This document shows positions 7,192 to 15,140 of a DNA stretch of 18,898 nucleotides, in pieces. Under the pieces are notes generated by a model that had not been told where the DNA came from, made no database searches, and saw nothing but the letters and a program-made list of their open reading frames with translations. Each line of letters opens with the position of its first letter. The stretch's first letter is position 1. This DNA comes from an uncultured Lachnospiraceae bacterium. GTDB lineage: Bacteria; Bacillota; Clostridia; Lachnospirales; Lachnospiraceae. Where the stretch lies: contig CAJJYZ010000042.1 in assembly GCA_905197485.1 (NCBI GenBank), positions 1-18,898 of the forward strand, read 5' to 3'. A program made the translations under genes and the position numbers.

Positions 7192-8155
7192 ATAATTTCA
7201 GCATCCTTTCTTTCTTTTCCTTCTCTACAAAAGCTGTCTTCGCTGCGTTCCTCATAAGAAGCAAAATCTCTTCATCGCTAATTCCGTATGTCTTCTGAAT
7301 AAACTCCAATTCCTTTGTCATGGACGTATTGCTCACCGTCCGGTTATCTGTATTAATCGTCACAAGAAGTCCTTCCTCCAGGAATTCCCGAAGCGGATAT
7401 TCCGCAGAATCTGCCACTGCCTTCGTCTGCAAGTTGCTGATTGGACACATCTCCACACCGATTCCCCGTTCCTTCACGAGCTTCTTTGCGTCTTCTTCTC
7501 CACGCATGGCGATTCCATGTCCGATTCTGACGGCTCCTGCTTCCACCGAATCCAGAACATTTTTCACTTCTCCGCATTCTCCTGCATGTAAGGTAAACGG
7601 AATCCCCATATCTCTTGCTTTTTCAAACAGTTCCATGAAGCCGGACATCGGATAAATTCCTTCTGCACCCGCAAGGTCAGCAGCGCAGACACCTTTCCCA
7701 AGAAATGGATACGCTTCCCGCAACATATATTCATTCTCTTCCTGACTATGATTTCTCATCGCACATGTAATCACGTTATAGTCTACCCCGAACTCCTGCT
7801 TTCCTCTCTCTAGACCACGAAGCAAAGCTTCTATGACCTGGCGGACTTCAAAATTCCGATCCACATGCAGAAGCGGAGCAAATCGAATCTCCGCATATAC
7901 CACATTCTCTCGGCTCATCGTGCGAAGTACATCATACCCTGCGCCTTCCAGCCCTTTTGCATCTTTCAGGCACTCTCCCGGAAGAGCAAATTTCTCCAGA
8001 TATTCCGAAAGGCTTCTGCAATCTTCCGATACGCTCAATTCTTCTTCACTTACCTTACGTCCAAGTCTCTCCTCAATGAACTCCCGACTGAGCGAACCAT
8101 CCAAATGACAATGCAATTCTATTTTCGGTAACTTTCTTAGTTCTTCTGTCGTCAT
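7178..8155 (-). CDS. add: Adenosine deaminase
   Basis: Zinc hydrolase that converts adenosine and deoxyadenosine to inosine and deoxyinosine plus ammonia. With the chosen start it has 325 residues. The HCH zinc motif is His15/His17 in KIELHCHLDG, LHAGE carries His190 and the catalytic Glu193, RIGHG is at 210-214, and TINTDNR holds the metal Asp270. This ATG follows GAGGAG at 4 nt. An in-frame start at 8203 would overlap cdd, has no clear ribosome binding site and would add 16 residues unlike the family. It lies 19 nt after cdd and overlaps deoB by 14 nt. An adenine deaminase is less likely given the NTDNRTVSNT segment typical of bacterial adenosine deaminases. Confidence 0.95.
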   Translation of the reverse strand: MTTEELRKLPKIELHCHLDGSLSREFIEERLGRKVSEEELSVSEDCRSLSEYLEKFALPGECLKDAKGLEGAGYDVLRTMSRENVVYAEIRFAPLLHVDRNFEVRQVIEALLRGLERGKQEFGVDYNVITCAMRNHSQEENEYMLREAYPFLGKGVCAADLAGAEGIYPMSGFMELFEKARDMGIPFTLHAGECGEVKNVLDSVEAGAVRIGHGIAMRGEEDAKKLVKERGIGVEMCPISNLQTKAVADSAEYPLREFLEEGLLVTINTDNRTVSNTSMTKELEFIQKTYGISDEEILLLMRNAAKTAFVEKEKKERMLKLYEEL

Positions 8156-8174
8156 GCTACTCCTCACTTTCCTT

Positions 8175-8594
8175 TTATGCCAGATTTTTCGGTCCGAATC
8201 CAAGGGGCAGAAGTTCTCTCAATGTAAAAATCTCATACTGTTCTTTACTCGTGGCAAGAATAATCTGAAATGTATCCGGATTGCAGAACTCCATCATGAC
8301 CTGGCGGCATACCCCGCAAGGCGACGCATATTCTGTCAGAATTCCTTCTTTTCCACCCACAATACAAATGGCGTCAAATTCCCGGACTCCTTCACTGACC
8401 GCCTTGAAAAACGCAGTACGCTCCGCACAGTTTGTCGGTGTATAGGATGCGTTTTCAATGTTGCACCCTCCATAGACCGTCCCGTCCTTTGCAAGAAGCG
8501 CCGCCCCTACTTTGAATCCGGAATAAGGAGCATAGGAAAACTGTAATTGTTCCATTGCCTGCTCTATTAGAGTTTCTACCAGATTTCTATCCAT
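8175..8594 (-). CDS. cdd: Cytidine deaminase
   Basis: Small zinc enzyme that deaminates cytidine and deoxycytidine to uridine and deoxyuridine. The 139 residues are the normal length of the tetrameric type. NCAERTA has the zinc Cys56 and catalytic Glu58; PCGVC has zinc Cys93 and Cys96. The ATG at 8594 is chosen over an in-frame GTG at 8633, which overlaps deoC by 23 nt and adds a charged non-conserved tail. The site upstream is AGAGAGGAAGAGGAG. It starts 16 nt after the deoC stop. Its product feeds Udp encoded just upstream. Confidence 0.95.
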   Translation of the reverse strand: MDRNLVETLIEQAMEQLQFSYAPYSGFKVGAALLAKDGTVYGGCNIENASYTPTNCAERTAFFKAVSEGVREFDAICIVGGKEGILTEYASPCGVCRQVMMEFCNPDTFQIILATSKEQYEIFTLRELLPLGFGPKNLA

Positions 8595-8610
8595 CTCTCC
8601 TCTTCCTCTC

Positions 8611-9276
8611 TTAATATCCGGATGCTTCCTCACTTTTTACAATCTTAATCATTCTACTCGTTCCGAGACGGTCTGTTCCAAGTTCTAAAAACTTCTCTGC
8701 ATCGTCCATGGAAGAGATTCCTCCTGCCGCCTTCATTTTCACATTTGGACCGATATGTTTTGCAAAAAGTTCAATATCTTCAAAAGTAGCTCCTGCTTTT
8801 GAAAATCCGGTGGATGTCTTAATATAATCCGCTCCCGCCTTCGTTACAATCTCACACATCTTTTTCTTTTCTTCCTCTGTCAGAAGACAAGTCTCGATGA
8901 TAACCTTTAAAATGCGTTCCCCGCAAGCCGCCTTCAATGTACGTATTTCCTCTTCCAGCAAATCATACTTCTTATCTTTTAACCAACCGATATTGATTAC
9001 CATATCGATTTCTTTTGCCCCGTTTGCAATCGCATCCTTCGTCTCAAATTCCTTGACCGCTGTCGTCATATATCCGTTCGGGAATCCAATCACCGTACAT
9101 ACCGGGATTCTGTCTCCAAGATACTCGCTTGCCTGTTTTACATAACTCGGAGGAATACATACGGATGCCGTCTGAAATTCCACTGCATCATCACAAATCT
9201 GTTTGATTTCCTCCCATGTTGCTCCCTGTGACAACAATGTATTGTCTACATGCTTTAACACTTCTTTTGCGTTCAT
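8611..9276 (-). CDS. deoC: Deoxyribose-phosphate aldolase
   Basis: Class I aldolase that splits deoxyribose 5-phosphate into glyceraldehyde 3-phosphate and acetaldehyde, the last step of deoxynucleoside breakdown. The 221 residues fit the short bacterial DeoC form. The Schiff-base lysine is Lys153 in YIKTSTGF; Asp91 in EIDMVINIG and Lys124 in LKVIIET complete the active site. The ATG at 9276 follows GGAGG at 8 nt; the in-frame ATG at 9291 contains that ribosome binding site and is rejected. It lies 15 nt after udp and 16 nt before cdd. Because it uses the DeoB product, its place in the operon shows that deoxynucleosides are used as carbon source as well as for salvage (inference). Confidence 0.96.
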   Translation of the reverse strand: MNAKEVLKHVDNTLLSQGATWEEIKQICDDAVEFQTASVCIPPSYVKQASEYLGDRIPVCTVIGFPNGYMTTAVKEFETKDAIANGAKEIDMVINIGWLKDKKYDLLEEEIRTLKAACGERILKVIIETCLLTEEEKKKMCEIVTKAGADYIKTSTGFSKAGATFEDIELFAKHIGPNVKMKAAGGISSMDDAEKFLELGTDRLGTSRMIKIVKSEEASGY

Positions 9277-9291
9277 TTCCTCATCCTCCAT

Positions 9292-10068
9292 TTACTTTGT
9301 ATCTTCTTTGATTAAGTTACGAATCGCTTCTACCGCAACGCGAATTGCCATATCCGTATCGTGTACTACCGGATTTTCCAATCCTAACTTTTCTCTTTCC
9401 TGATTGGCAACTACAAGGAAGCAGGAACCTGCTCTTACTTTCAGATAACTTGCCACAATGAACATGGCCGCAGATTCCATCTCCGAAGCAAGACATCCAA
9501 GCCTCTTCCATGCTTCCCATTTGTTCATCAGTTCATAGGAAACCGGCTTTGTCTCCGGCTCATGCTGTCCATAGAATGCGTCTTTGCACTGCACGACTCC
9601 CGTATGGAACGGACATCCCATCTTCTTGGATGCAGCCACAAGCGCGTTCGTCACATTCAGGTCCGCTACCGACGGAAATTCAATCGGCGCATATTCTTTA
9701 CTCGTTCCTTCCATACGAATCGCACCGGTTGCGACAACCACATCACCGCTTTTTACATTCGTCTGCATGCCGCCGCATGTTCCAATCCTAATAAAAGTAT
9801 CGGCGCCGCATCGATACAGCTCTTCCATCGCAATCGAAGCCGAAGGCCCACCGATTCCGGTGGAAGTCACACTGACCTTCACCCCATCCAGAGTTCCCGT
9901 ATAGGTCACGTATTCCCGATTGTCGGCAATCAATACCGGATTCTCAAAATATTTTGCAATCTTTGCACATCGTTTCGGGTCACCCGGCATAATCACATAC
10001 CTTCCGACTTCTCCTTTGGCTACTTGAATATGATACTGTCTGCTTGCGTCTTCTGAATAATTCTTCAT
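9292..10068 (-). CDS. udp: Uridine phosphorylase
   Basis: Hexameric-type nucleoside phosphorylase (PNP/UDP family I) that cleaves uridine, and often deoxyuridine, to uracil and (deoxy)ribose 1-phosphate. It has 258 residues. VIMPGDPKR (about 25-33), STGIGGPSAS (69-78), RIGTCGG (94-100) and the ribose-binding EMESAAMF segment are all present. The ATG at 10068 follows AAGGAGGG; a longer in-frame start at 10116 lies in a hairpin and is rejected. Uridine specificity is favoured by overall similarity to bacterial Udp, and by the operon already having a separate PNP and Cdd. It is the first enzyme gene after the transporter, 77 nt from nupQ with a strong hairpin between. Confidence 0.9.
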   Translation of the reverse strand: MKNYSEDASRQYHIQVAKGEVGRYVIMPGDPKRCAKIAKYFENPVLIADNREYVTYTGTLDGVKVSVTSTGIGGPSASIAMEELYRCGADTFIRIGTCGGMQTNVKSGDVVVATGAIRMEGTSKEYAPIEFPSVADLNVTNALVAASKKMGCPFHTGVVQCKDAFYGQHEPETKPVSYELMNKWEAWKRLGCLASEMESAAMFIVASYLKVRAGSCFLVVANQEREKLGLENPVVHDTDMAIRVAVEAIRNLIKEDTK

Positions 10069-10079
10069 CGTATCCCTCC

Positions 10080-10114
10080 TTTTAAGAAAGGAGAATGCGC
10101 GGGGCACATTCTCC
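10080..10114 (-). terminator. Intra-operon hairpin, possible weak terminator
   Basis: On the minus strand GGAGAATGTGC and GCGCATTCTCC form an 11-bp stem (one G-U) around a CCC loop, followed by TTTCTTAAAA. It lies in the 77-nt gap between nupQ and udp. The T run is interrupted, so it may reduce transcription only partly, or act as an RNA-stability or processing element. Confidence 0.7.
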
Positions 10115-10145
10115 ACAAACTATACGTTCCAAAGACCGCGCAACA

Positions 10146-11087
10146 CTAACGCTGTCCTTTGTCATATGGTATACCTTCCGCTTTCGGCGCTCTTGATTTC
10201 TTAGAAACGAAAACGAGAACAATAAGCGAAATAATATACGGAAGCATATTATAAAGTGTACTTGGAAGATTCAATGCCACCAACGCATCGAATCCGGTAT
10301 ATACATTCGAAAGTGCGCGGAACAATCCGAACAACAGCGCTGCAAGTCCGATATTGATTGGTTTCCACTGTCCGAAAATCATAACGGCAAGGGCAAGGAA
10401 ACCGAAGCCTGCCACACCGTTCTCAAATTTCCATTCGCTTACACCTGCGGTAATATATACAAGTCCTCCGAGACCTCCAAGAGCTCCTGAGATTAACACA
10501 CCTGCGTAACGCATCTTATAAACATTGATACCAACGGAATCTGCTGCCTGTGGATGCTCTCCGCAAGCACATAATCTCAATCCGAATTTTGTCTTATAAA
10601 GTATGATATAAGACGCAATCAGAATCAAAAATGCAATGAGCATAAACCAGTTGAATTCAAATCCTCCGATATCCATGACAAATGCTTTCTTCGCATGTCC
10701 ATACGCAACCGTAGACGATACGTTGTCTACGCTTTCCGCTGTGTTGATTGCTCTTACGATTACAACTGCTGCCGCAGGTCCTAACAGGTTGATTGCAGTT
10801 CCAACTAATGTCTGGTCTGCTTTAAAATGAATCGCCGCAACCCCAAGAAGGAGAGAACATATCATTCCCACAAGGACGCTTGCCAATACAACCAGTAAAA
10901 TAACAAGCGGAGCTGCCATTGTCTCCGGAAGGAATTTCATCGTCAATGCGCCGCCCAGCGCTCCGGTAACCATAATGCCTTCCAATCCGATATTGATAAC
11001 ACCACTATGTTCTGAGAAGCATCCGCCAAGCGCTACAAGCACAAGAACAGACGCGAATATTAATGTATATTGAATCAATAATGACAT
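10146..11087 (-). CDS. nupQ: Nucleoside ABC transporter permease, second subunit
   Basis: Integral membrane subunit of a nucleoside importer, branched-chain/ribose type permease family (BPD_transp_2). It has 313 residues with many hydrophobic segments. The family motif VINIGLEGIMVTGALGGAL is near residues 30-48, and INVYKMRYAGVLISGALGGL is in the cytoplasmic coupling region. The ATG follows AAAGGAGGAG and its first base is the last base of the nupP stop (TAATG), so translation is coupled. Position and length correspond to NupQ (YufQ) of B. subtilis and BmpC-type permeases. It pairs with NupP to form the channel. Confidence 0.92.
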   Translation of the reverse strand: MSLLIQYTLIFASVLVLVALGGCFSEHSGVINIGLEGIMVTGALGGALTMKFLPETMAAPLVILLVVLASVLVGMICSLLLGVAAIHFKADQTLVGTAINLLGPAAAVVIVRAINTAESVDNVSSTVAYGHAKKAFVMDIGGFEFNWFMLIAFLILIASYIILYKTKFGLRLCACGEHPQAADSVGINVYKMRYAGVLISGALGGLGGLVYITAGVSEWKFENGVAGFGFLALAVMIFGQWKPINIGLAALLFGLFRALSNVYTGFDALVALNLPSTLYNMLPYIISLIVLVFVSKKSRAPKAEGIPYDKGQR

Positions 11088-12217
11088 TATGCTTCTCCTC
11101 CTTTCTCTGTTTTCGCTGCTAATTTTTCATCTCTTCTATCAAGATAACGGTTCAACCACAGTTTGAAGAAGAGTACGAATCCACACAGATAGATGATAAA
11201 CGCAATCATCAAGTCTGAAATCTGTGTACAGTACATGGATTTATCCACATAGCTTCCGCCACTCGTAATGTGCTGGATAAAATATGATGAGAAAATCGTT
11301 CCGATTGGATTTAATCCTCCGAGGAATGCCGCCGCAATTCCATTGAAGCCCATAGCCGGAACGCTCGTCATCTGCACCATCCACTGCTCGATTCCGCTTA
11401 AGTAGAAGATGCCTGCACCCATACCCGCAAGACCTCCGGCAATCATCATCGTTACGATGATATTCTTCTTCTCTTTCATACCACAATATTTTGCGGCATT
11501 TTTATTCATACCCGTTGTCTTCAGTTCAAAACCGAATTTTGTCTTTTCCATGAAAATCCAGACAAGAACCGCCATCAAAACGGAAAGCAAAATACCGATT
11601 GTTACAAATTCATTGTTTGAGAATAACTGGTTCAATCCCATACTCGGAAGCAACGCATCCGGATTCACATTGACAAGTTTCTCTGTATACGGTGTGGATG
11701 GTTCTTTGACTCTTGTAAGAAGCATGTTCACACTGTAAAGTCCAATCCAGTTTAACATAATGCAGGAGATAACTTCATTTACATTGAAGTATGCCTTCAA
11801 TAAACCGGAGATTCCTCCTACAAGAGCTGCAACTACGATTGCTGCGATAAGGCAGACATACCAAGGCATCTTAAGCTCTGCCGCGAAGAAAATACACGCA
11901 CCTGCTCCGACAACATATTGTCCTGCCGCTCCGATATTGAAAAGACCAACCTTATTGGCAAATAATACAGACAGACCACACATCAATAACGCGGAAGCTT
12001 TTACAAGCGTTGTACCCAAATATTTCATAACCGCAACCGAGCTTGGATAATAGAGATAGTTCTTCAGAATCGCAACAATCGCCTCTCCCGCTCCTTTCGG
12101 ATTGATAAGAAGAAGAACAACATAACCTACGACAATTCCAAGTAAAATACAAAGCAAGGATGCAATGACTGTCTGGAACCCATCATTTCTTAAAAGACTT
12201 TTCTTTTTCTTATTCAT
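11087..12217 (-). CDS. nupP: Nucleoside ABC transporter permease, first subunit
   Basis: Larger membrane subunit of the nucleoside importer, 376 residues with a basic N terminus (MNKKKKSLLR) and multiple hydrophobic helices. Family features include NKVGLFNIGAAGQYVVGAG and a GLAGMGAGIFYLSG segment. The ATG at 12217 follows AAAGGAGGCAG; an upstream in-frame ATG at 12262 is deeper inside nupO and lacks a site. The chosen start overlaps the end of nupO by 8 nt, and nupQ follows with a one-base overlap, so the three ABC genes are translated as a unit. It corresponds to NupP (YufP) of B. subtilis. Confidence 0.92.
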   Translation of the reverse strand: MNKKKKSLLRNDGFQTVIASLLCILLGIVVGYVVLLLINPKGAGEAIVAILKNYLYYPSSVAVMKYLGTTLVKASALLMCGLSVLFANKVGLFNIGAAGQYVVGAGACIFFAAELKMPWYVCLIAAIVVAALVGGISGLLKAYFNVNEVISCIMLNWIGLYSVNMLLTRVKEPSTPYTEKLVNVNPDALLPSMGLNQLFSNNEFVTIGILLSVLMAVLVWIFMEKTKFGFELKTTGMNKNAAKYCGMKEKKNIIVTMMIAGGLAGMGAGIFYLSGIEQWMVQMTSVPAMGFNGIAAAFLGGLNPIGTIFSSYFIQHITSGGSYVDKSMYCTQISDLMIAFIIYLCGFVLFFKLWLNRYLDRRDEKLAAKTEKGGEA

Positions 12218-13754
12218 GTGTTTCTGCCTCCTTTCTCTTGGAACCTGCCATGTAAAGTCCAAGTTCTTCTACCGTTACCTTCTTCGGGTCGAATTCTCCT
12301 ACGATTTCTCCTTCAAACATGACGAGAATCCGGTCGGACACATTCATAACCTCATCCAGCTCCAGACTCACAAGAAGGACACCCTTTCCCGCATCTCTCT
12401 GTGCTACAAGCTGCTTATGGATATATTCAATCGCGCCTACATCCAATCCGCGGGTTGGCTGTACCGCAATCAAAAGCTCCGGGTTCTTATCAATTTCTCT
12501 TGCGATAATCGCTTTCTGCTGGTTCCCACCTGACATGGAACGCGCCTTTGTCACTGCCCCCTGTCCGGAACGCACATCATACTGTTCAATCAGACGATTC
12601 GCATATTCCCGAATTGCTCTTCTCTTCAGGAATCCCAATTTGTTCGTAAATTCCGGTTCAAAATAACGCTGTAACACGATATTGTCTTCTAAGGAGTAAT
12701 CCAGTACAAGGCCATGTTTGTGTCTGTCTTCCGGGATATGGCTCATGCCCGATGTCAGACGGTTTCTGATAGAAGCATGTGTAATATCCTTCCCATTCAT
12801 CGTAATCGTTCCGGATTTCAAATGCTCCAGACCAGACAAACCATACACAAACTCCGTCTGTCCGTTTCCATCAATTCCTGCAATACAGACAATCTCGCCT
12901 CTTCTTACTTGAAGCGAAACATTGTTGACCGCATTCTTCTTATGATGCTTGGAAGCTACGGTCATATTCTTCACATCGAGAACAACTTCTCCCGGATTGC
13001 AAGGTTTCTTCTCTACGATAAAGTTTACATCACGCCCTACCATCATAGCTGAAAGCTTCTCCGGCGTCGTGTCCTTGATATCCACTGTTCCGATATATTT
13101 TCCTTTTCTGAGAACGCTGCATCTATCTGCTACCTGCATAATCTCAGCAAGCTTATGGGTGATAAAGAGGATACTCTTTCCTTCCGCAGCAAGGCTCTTC
13201 ATAATATCCATCAATTCCTGAATCTCCTGTGGTGTAAGCACCGCAGTCGGCTCATCAAAAATCAAAATCTCGTTGTCACGATAGAGCATCTTCAGAATCT
13301 CTGTTCTCTGCTGCATTCCGACTGTAATATCTTCTACAATCGCATCCGGGTCTACAAAAAGTCCATACTTCTCCGAAAGCGCAACCACTTTCTTTCTCGC
13401 TTCGTCCTTCTTTAAAAATCCACCCTTTGTCGTCTCTACACCTAGGATAATGTTATCCAATACGCTAAAGCATTCTACCAGTTTGAAGTGCTGATGTACC
13501 ATTCCGATTCCAAGGTCATTGGCATCATTCGGATTGTTGATTTCTACTTTTTTACCATCTTTTCGGATTTCTCCTTCTTCTGCCTGATACAGTCCGAAAA
13601 GTACACTCATTAATGTGGATTTTCCCGCACCGTTTTCTCCAAGCAATGCGTGAATCTCACCTTTTTTCAACTGTAAAGTGATATTATCGTTTGCAATAAT
13701 TCCCGGAAATCTCTTTGTAATATTTAACATCTCTATTGCATACTTATTATCCAT
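12210..13754 (-). CDS. nupO: Nucleoside ABC transporter ATP-binding protein (double NBD)
   Basis: ATPase of the nucleoside importer. The 514 residues contain two ABC domains, as in RbsA/NupO. Domain 1 has Walker A GENGAGKST (39-47) and Walker B LIFDEPT (about 164-170), but its signature is degenerate (VGMQQR, 145-150). Domain 2 has a degenerate Walker A (GIDGNGQTE) and a good signature SGGNQQK with Walker B-like LLIAVQPTRGLD. The complementary degeneracy suggests one canonical and one impaired ATP site, which is normal for this family and not damage. The ATG follows GAGGAGGT. It overlaps nupP by 8 nt and lies 158 nt after bmpA, with a terminator-like hairpin between. Confidence 0.95.
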   Translation of the reverse strand: MDNKYAIEMLNITKRFPGIIANDNITLQLKKGEIHALLGENGAGKSTLMSVLFGLYQAEEGEIRKDGKKVEINNPNDANDLGIGMVHQHFKLVECFSVLDNIILGVETTKGGFLKKDEARKKVVALSEKYGLFVDPDAIVEDITVGMQQRTEILKMLYRDNEILIFDEPTAVLTPQEIQELMDIMKSLAAEGKSILFITHKLAEIMQVADRCSVLRKGKYIGTVDIKDTTPEKLSAMMVGRDVNFIVEKKPCNPGEVVLDVKNMTVASKHHKKNAVNNVSLQVRRGEIVCIAGIDGNGQTEFVYGLSGLEHLKSGTITMNGKDITHASIRNRLTSGMSHIPEDRHKHGLVLDYSLEDNIVLQRYFEPEFTNKLGFLKRRAIREYANRLIEQYDVRSGQGAVTKARSMSGGNQQKAIIAREIDKNPELLIAVQPTRGLDVGAIEYIHKQLVAQRDAGKGVLLVSLELDEVMNVSDRILVMFEGEIVGEFDPKKVTVEELGLYMAGSKRKEAETHE

Positions 13755-13860
13755 CCTTTACGTACCTCCTCTCATAAAATTCCCGGCTTTTCAGAACCAA
13801 GAATGCACTTTGTCATATTCTTGTGACTGAGTTTTCCAAATCCAAATTTCTTCTTATGAT

Positions 13861-13894
13861 TTAGAAAAGGAGCAGGATAAGTTGCCTGCTCCTT
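13861..13894 (-). terminator. Terminator-like hairpin after bmpA
   Basis: On the minus strand AAGGAGCAGG and CCTGCTCCTT form a perfect 10-bp stem (13867-13876 with 13885-13894) around an 8-nt loop, followed by TTCTAA, with the stem itself ending in TT. It lies 18 nt after the bmpA stop and before nupO. Partial read-through would give more binding protein than transporter. The rest of the 13755-13860 gap has only a 7-bp inverted repeat CAAGAAT/ATTCTTG at 13798-13823. Confidence 0.8.
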
Positions 13895-13912
13895 CGTTGC
13901 CAGAATCATGAT

Positions 13913-15046
13913 TTATTTAATGCTGCCGTAATCTGTAACTTTAATTGTTGTCTTTGGCATAGCTTCTGTGTCGCTAGAAACTTCCACTTCGCCGTCAGCC
14001 ATGGATTTTACAAGCGCTTTGTAATCATCCTGTGTAAATCCGTCGCCCCACTGTGTTGTCTCCATTGGAAGCTGTACGTAGTTCTCTTCCGGATTCTCTG
14101 AAACGATACCAAGGTTATCAATCTTACCTGCATGGTCATCCCATTTTCCGGCTTTGATGTCTGTTAACACGTTCTCTACTGTTGTTGCAAGACCTTTCAT
14201 AGCTGAAGTAATTGTCATCTCTGCTCCGATGATTCCTGACTGGTCAGAGTCAACGCCGATTACTTTGCCGCCTGTCTTCTTCGCTGCTTCTACTGCTGAT
14301 GTGTAGATACCGCCGCCACATGCGAATACTGCTTCTACACCTTTTGAGCTGTACCATGTATCCATGTAAGCTGTGATATCGGCATCACCGTAGAACTGTC
14401 CGCCGCATACGTATTCAACCTGAACTTCGTTCTCGATACCAAGCTCTTTTGCCGCCGCATCAGCTCCCTGTACGAATCCGTAACCGAAACGGTTTACTGC
14501 TGGAACTGACATACCGCCAAGGAATCCAAGGTGTTTGTAACCTAATTTTACTGCTGCAACACCTGCCATATATCCGGAAAGTTCTTCCTGATAAGTAGCG
14601 CAATATACGTTATCTGCTCTGTAACCTTTCTCTACACCGTCTAATTCACCTTCGCCCATATCAAGCGCAACAAATTTTACATCCGGATATGTCTTAGACT
14701 GGTCTACAACAGATTTTGCAAATAAGTATCCTGGAAGTACGACTACATTTGCTCCATCTGCAACTGCCTGGTCGATACTTGCGCTTCTTGCTTCGTCAGA
14801 ATCGCTCTCTGGTTTGAAATAGTTGAATTCTACTTTGTTCTCTTCTGACCATGCTTTACATGTCTCATACGTTGTCTGGTTGAAGCTCTGGTCTGTGATA
14901 TCTCCGGAGTCTGTAACCATGGCTACTTTCATTGTCTCCTCTTTACCACCTTCTTCTTTCTTCTTCTCTTCGCCTGAGCCGCCACATGCTGTCAATGAGA
15001 ATGCCATTACGCCTGCAAGCAATGCTGCAATAATTCTCTTCTTCAT
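13913..15046 (-). CDS. nupN: BMP-family nucleoside-binding lipoprotein
   Basis: Extracellular lipid-anchored binding protein of the nucleoside ABC importer (BmpA/PnrA/NupN family), 377 residues. It has a lipoprotein signal peptide: basic MKKR, a hydrophobic core, and lipobox LTAC with the lipidated Cys21, followed by a Gly/Ser/Lys/Glu-rich linker to about residue 40. The mature part contains the BMP-type KVAMVTDSGDITDQSFNQ segment, with Asp/Asn/Phe residues typical of the ligand pocket, and GVDSDQ later. ATG follows AGGAGG at 6 nt. It is the first gene of the ten-gene operon, with its own promoter upstream and a hairpin downstream. The nucleoside range cannot be read from sequence; the enzymes downstream suggest both purine and pyrimidine nucleosides. 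Confidence 0.93.
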   Translation of the reverse strand: MKKRIIAALLAGVMAFSLTACGGSGEEKKKEEGGKEETMKVAMVTDSGDITDQSFNQTTYETCKAWSEENKVEFNYFKPESDSDEARSASIDQAVADGANVVVLPGYLFAKSVVDQSKTYPDVKFVALDMGEGELDGVEKGYRADNVYCATYQEELSGYMAGVAAVKLGYKHLGFLGGMSVPAVNRFGYGFVQGADAAAKELGIENEVQVEYVCGGQFYGDADITAYMDTWYSSKGVEAVFACGGGIYTSAVEAAKKTGGKVIGVDSDQSGIIGAEMTITSAMKGLATTVENVLTDIKAGKWDDHAGKIDNLGIVSENPEENYVQLPMETTQWGDGFTQDDYKALVKSMADGEVEVSSDTEAMPKTTIKVTDYGSIK

Positions 15047-15090
15047 AATTTACCTCCTATGAGCTTGATTAATAATTTACATTCGAACAC

Positions 15091-15119
15091 ATCTTATCAT
15101 ATTCTTTCTTGAAATACAA
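15091..15119 (-). promoter_or_regulatory. Promoter of the nucleoside operon
   Basis: On the minus strand TTGTAT (15114-15119) and TAAGAT (15091-15096) are 17 bp apart; transcription would begin near 15085 with a leader of about 38 nt before bmpA. No GGAC-N4-GTCC palindrome like those upstream of the Crp/Fnr gene is seen here. No clear terminator separates the regulator gene from this promoter, so some read-through from it is possible. Confidence 0.65.
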
Positions 15120-15140
15120 TGAATATTCTAAATCTTCCAA

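Noticed and set aside
12210..13754. Degenerate ATP-binding motifs in nupO taken as gene damage
   Set aside because: One weak signature in the first domain and one weak Walker A in the second are normal for double-domain sugar and nucleoside ABC ATPases; the frame is intact.
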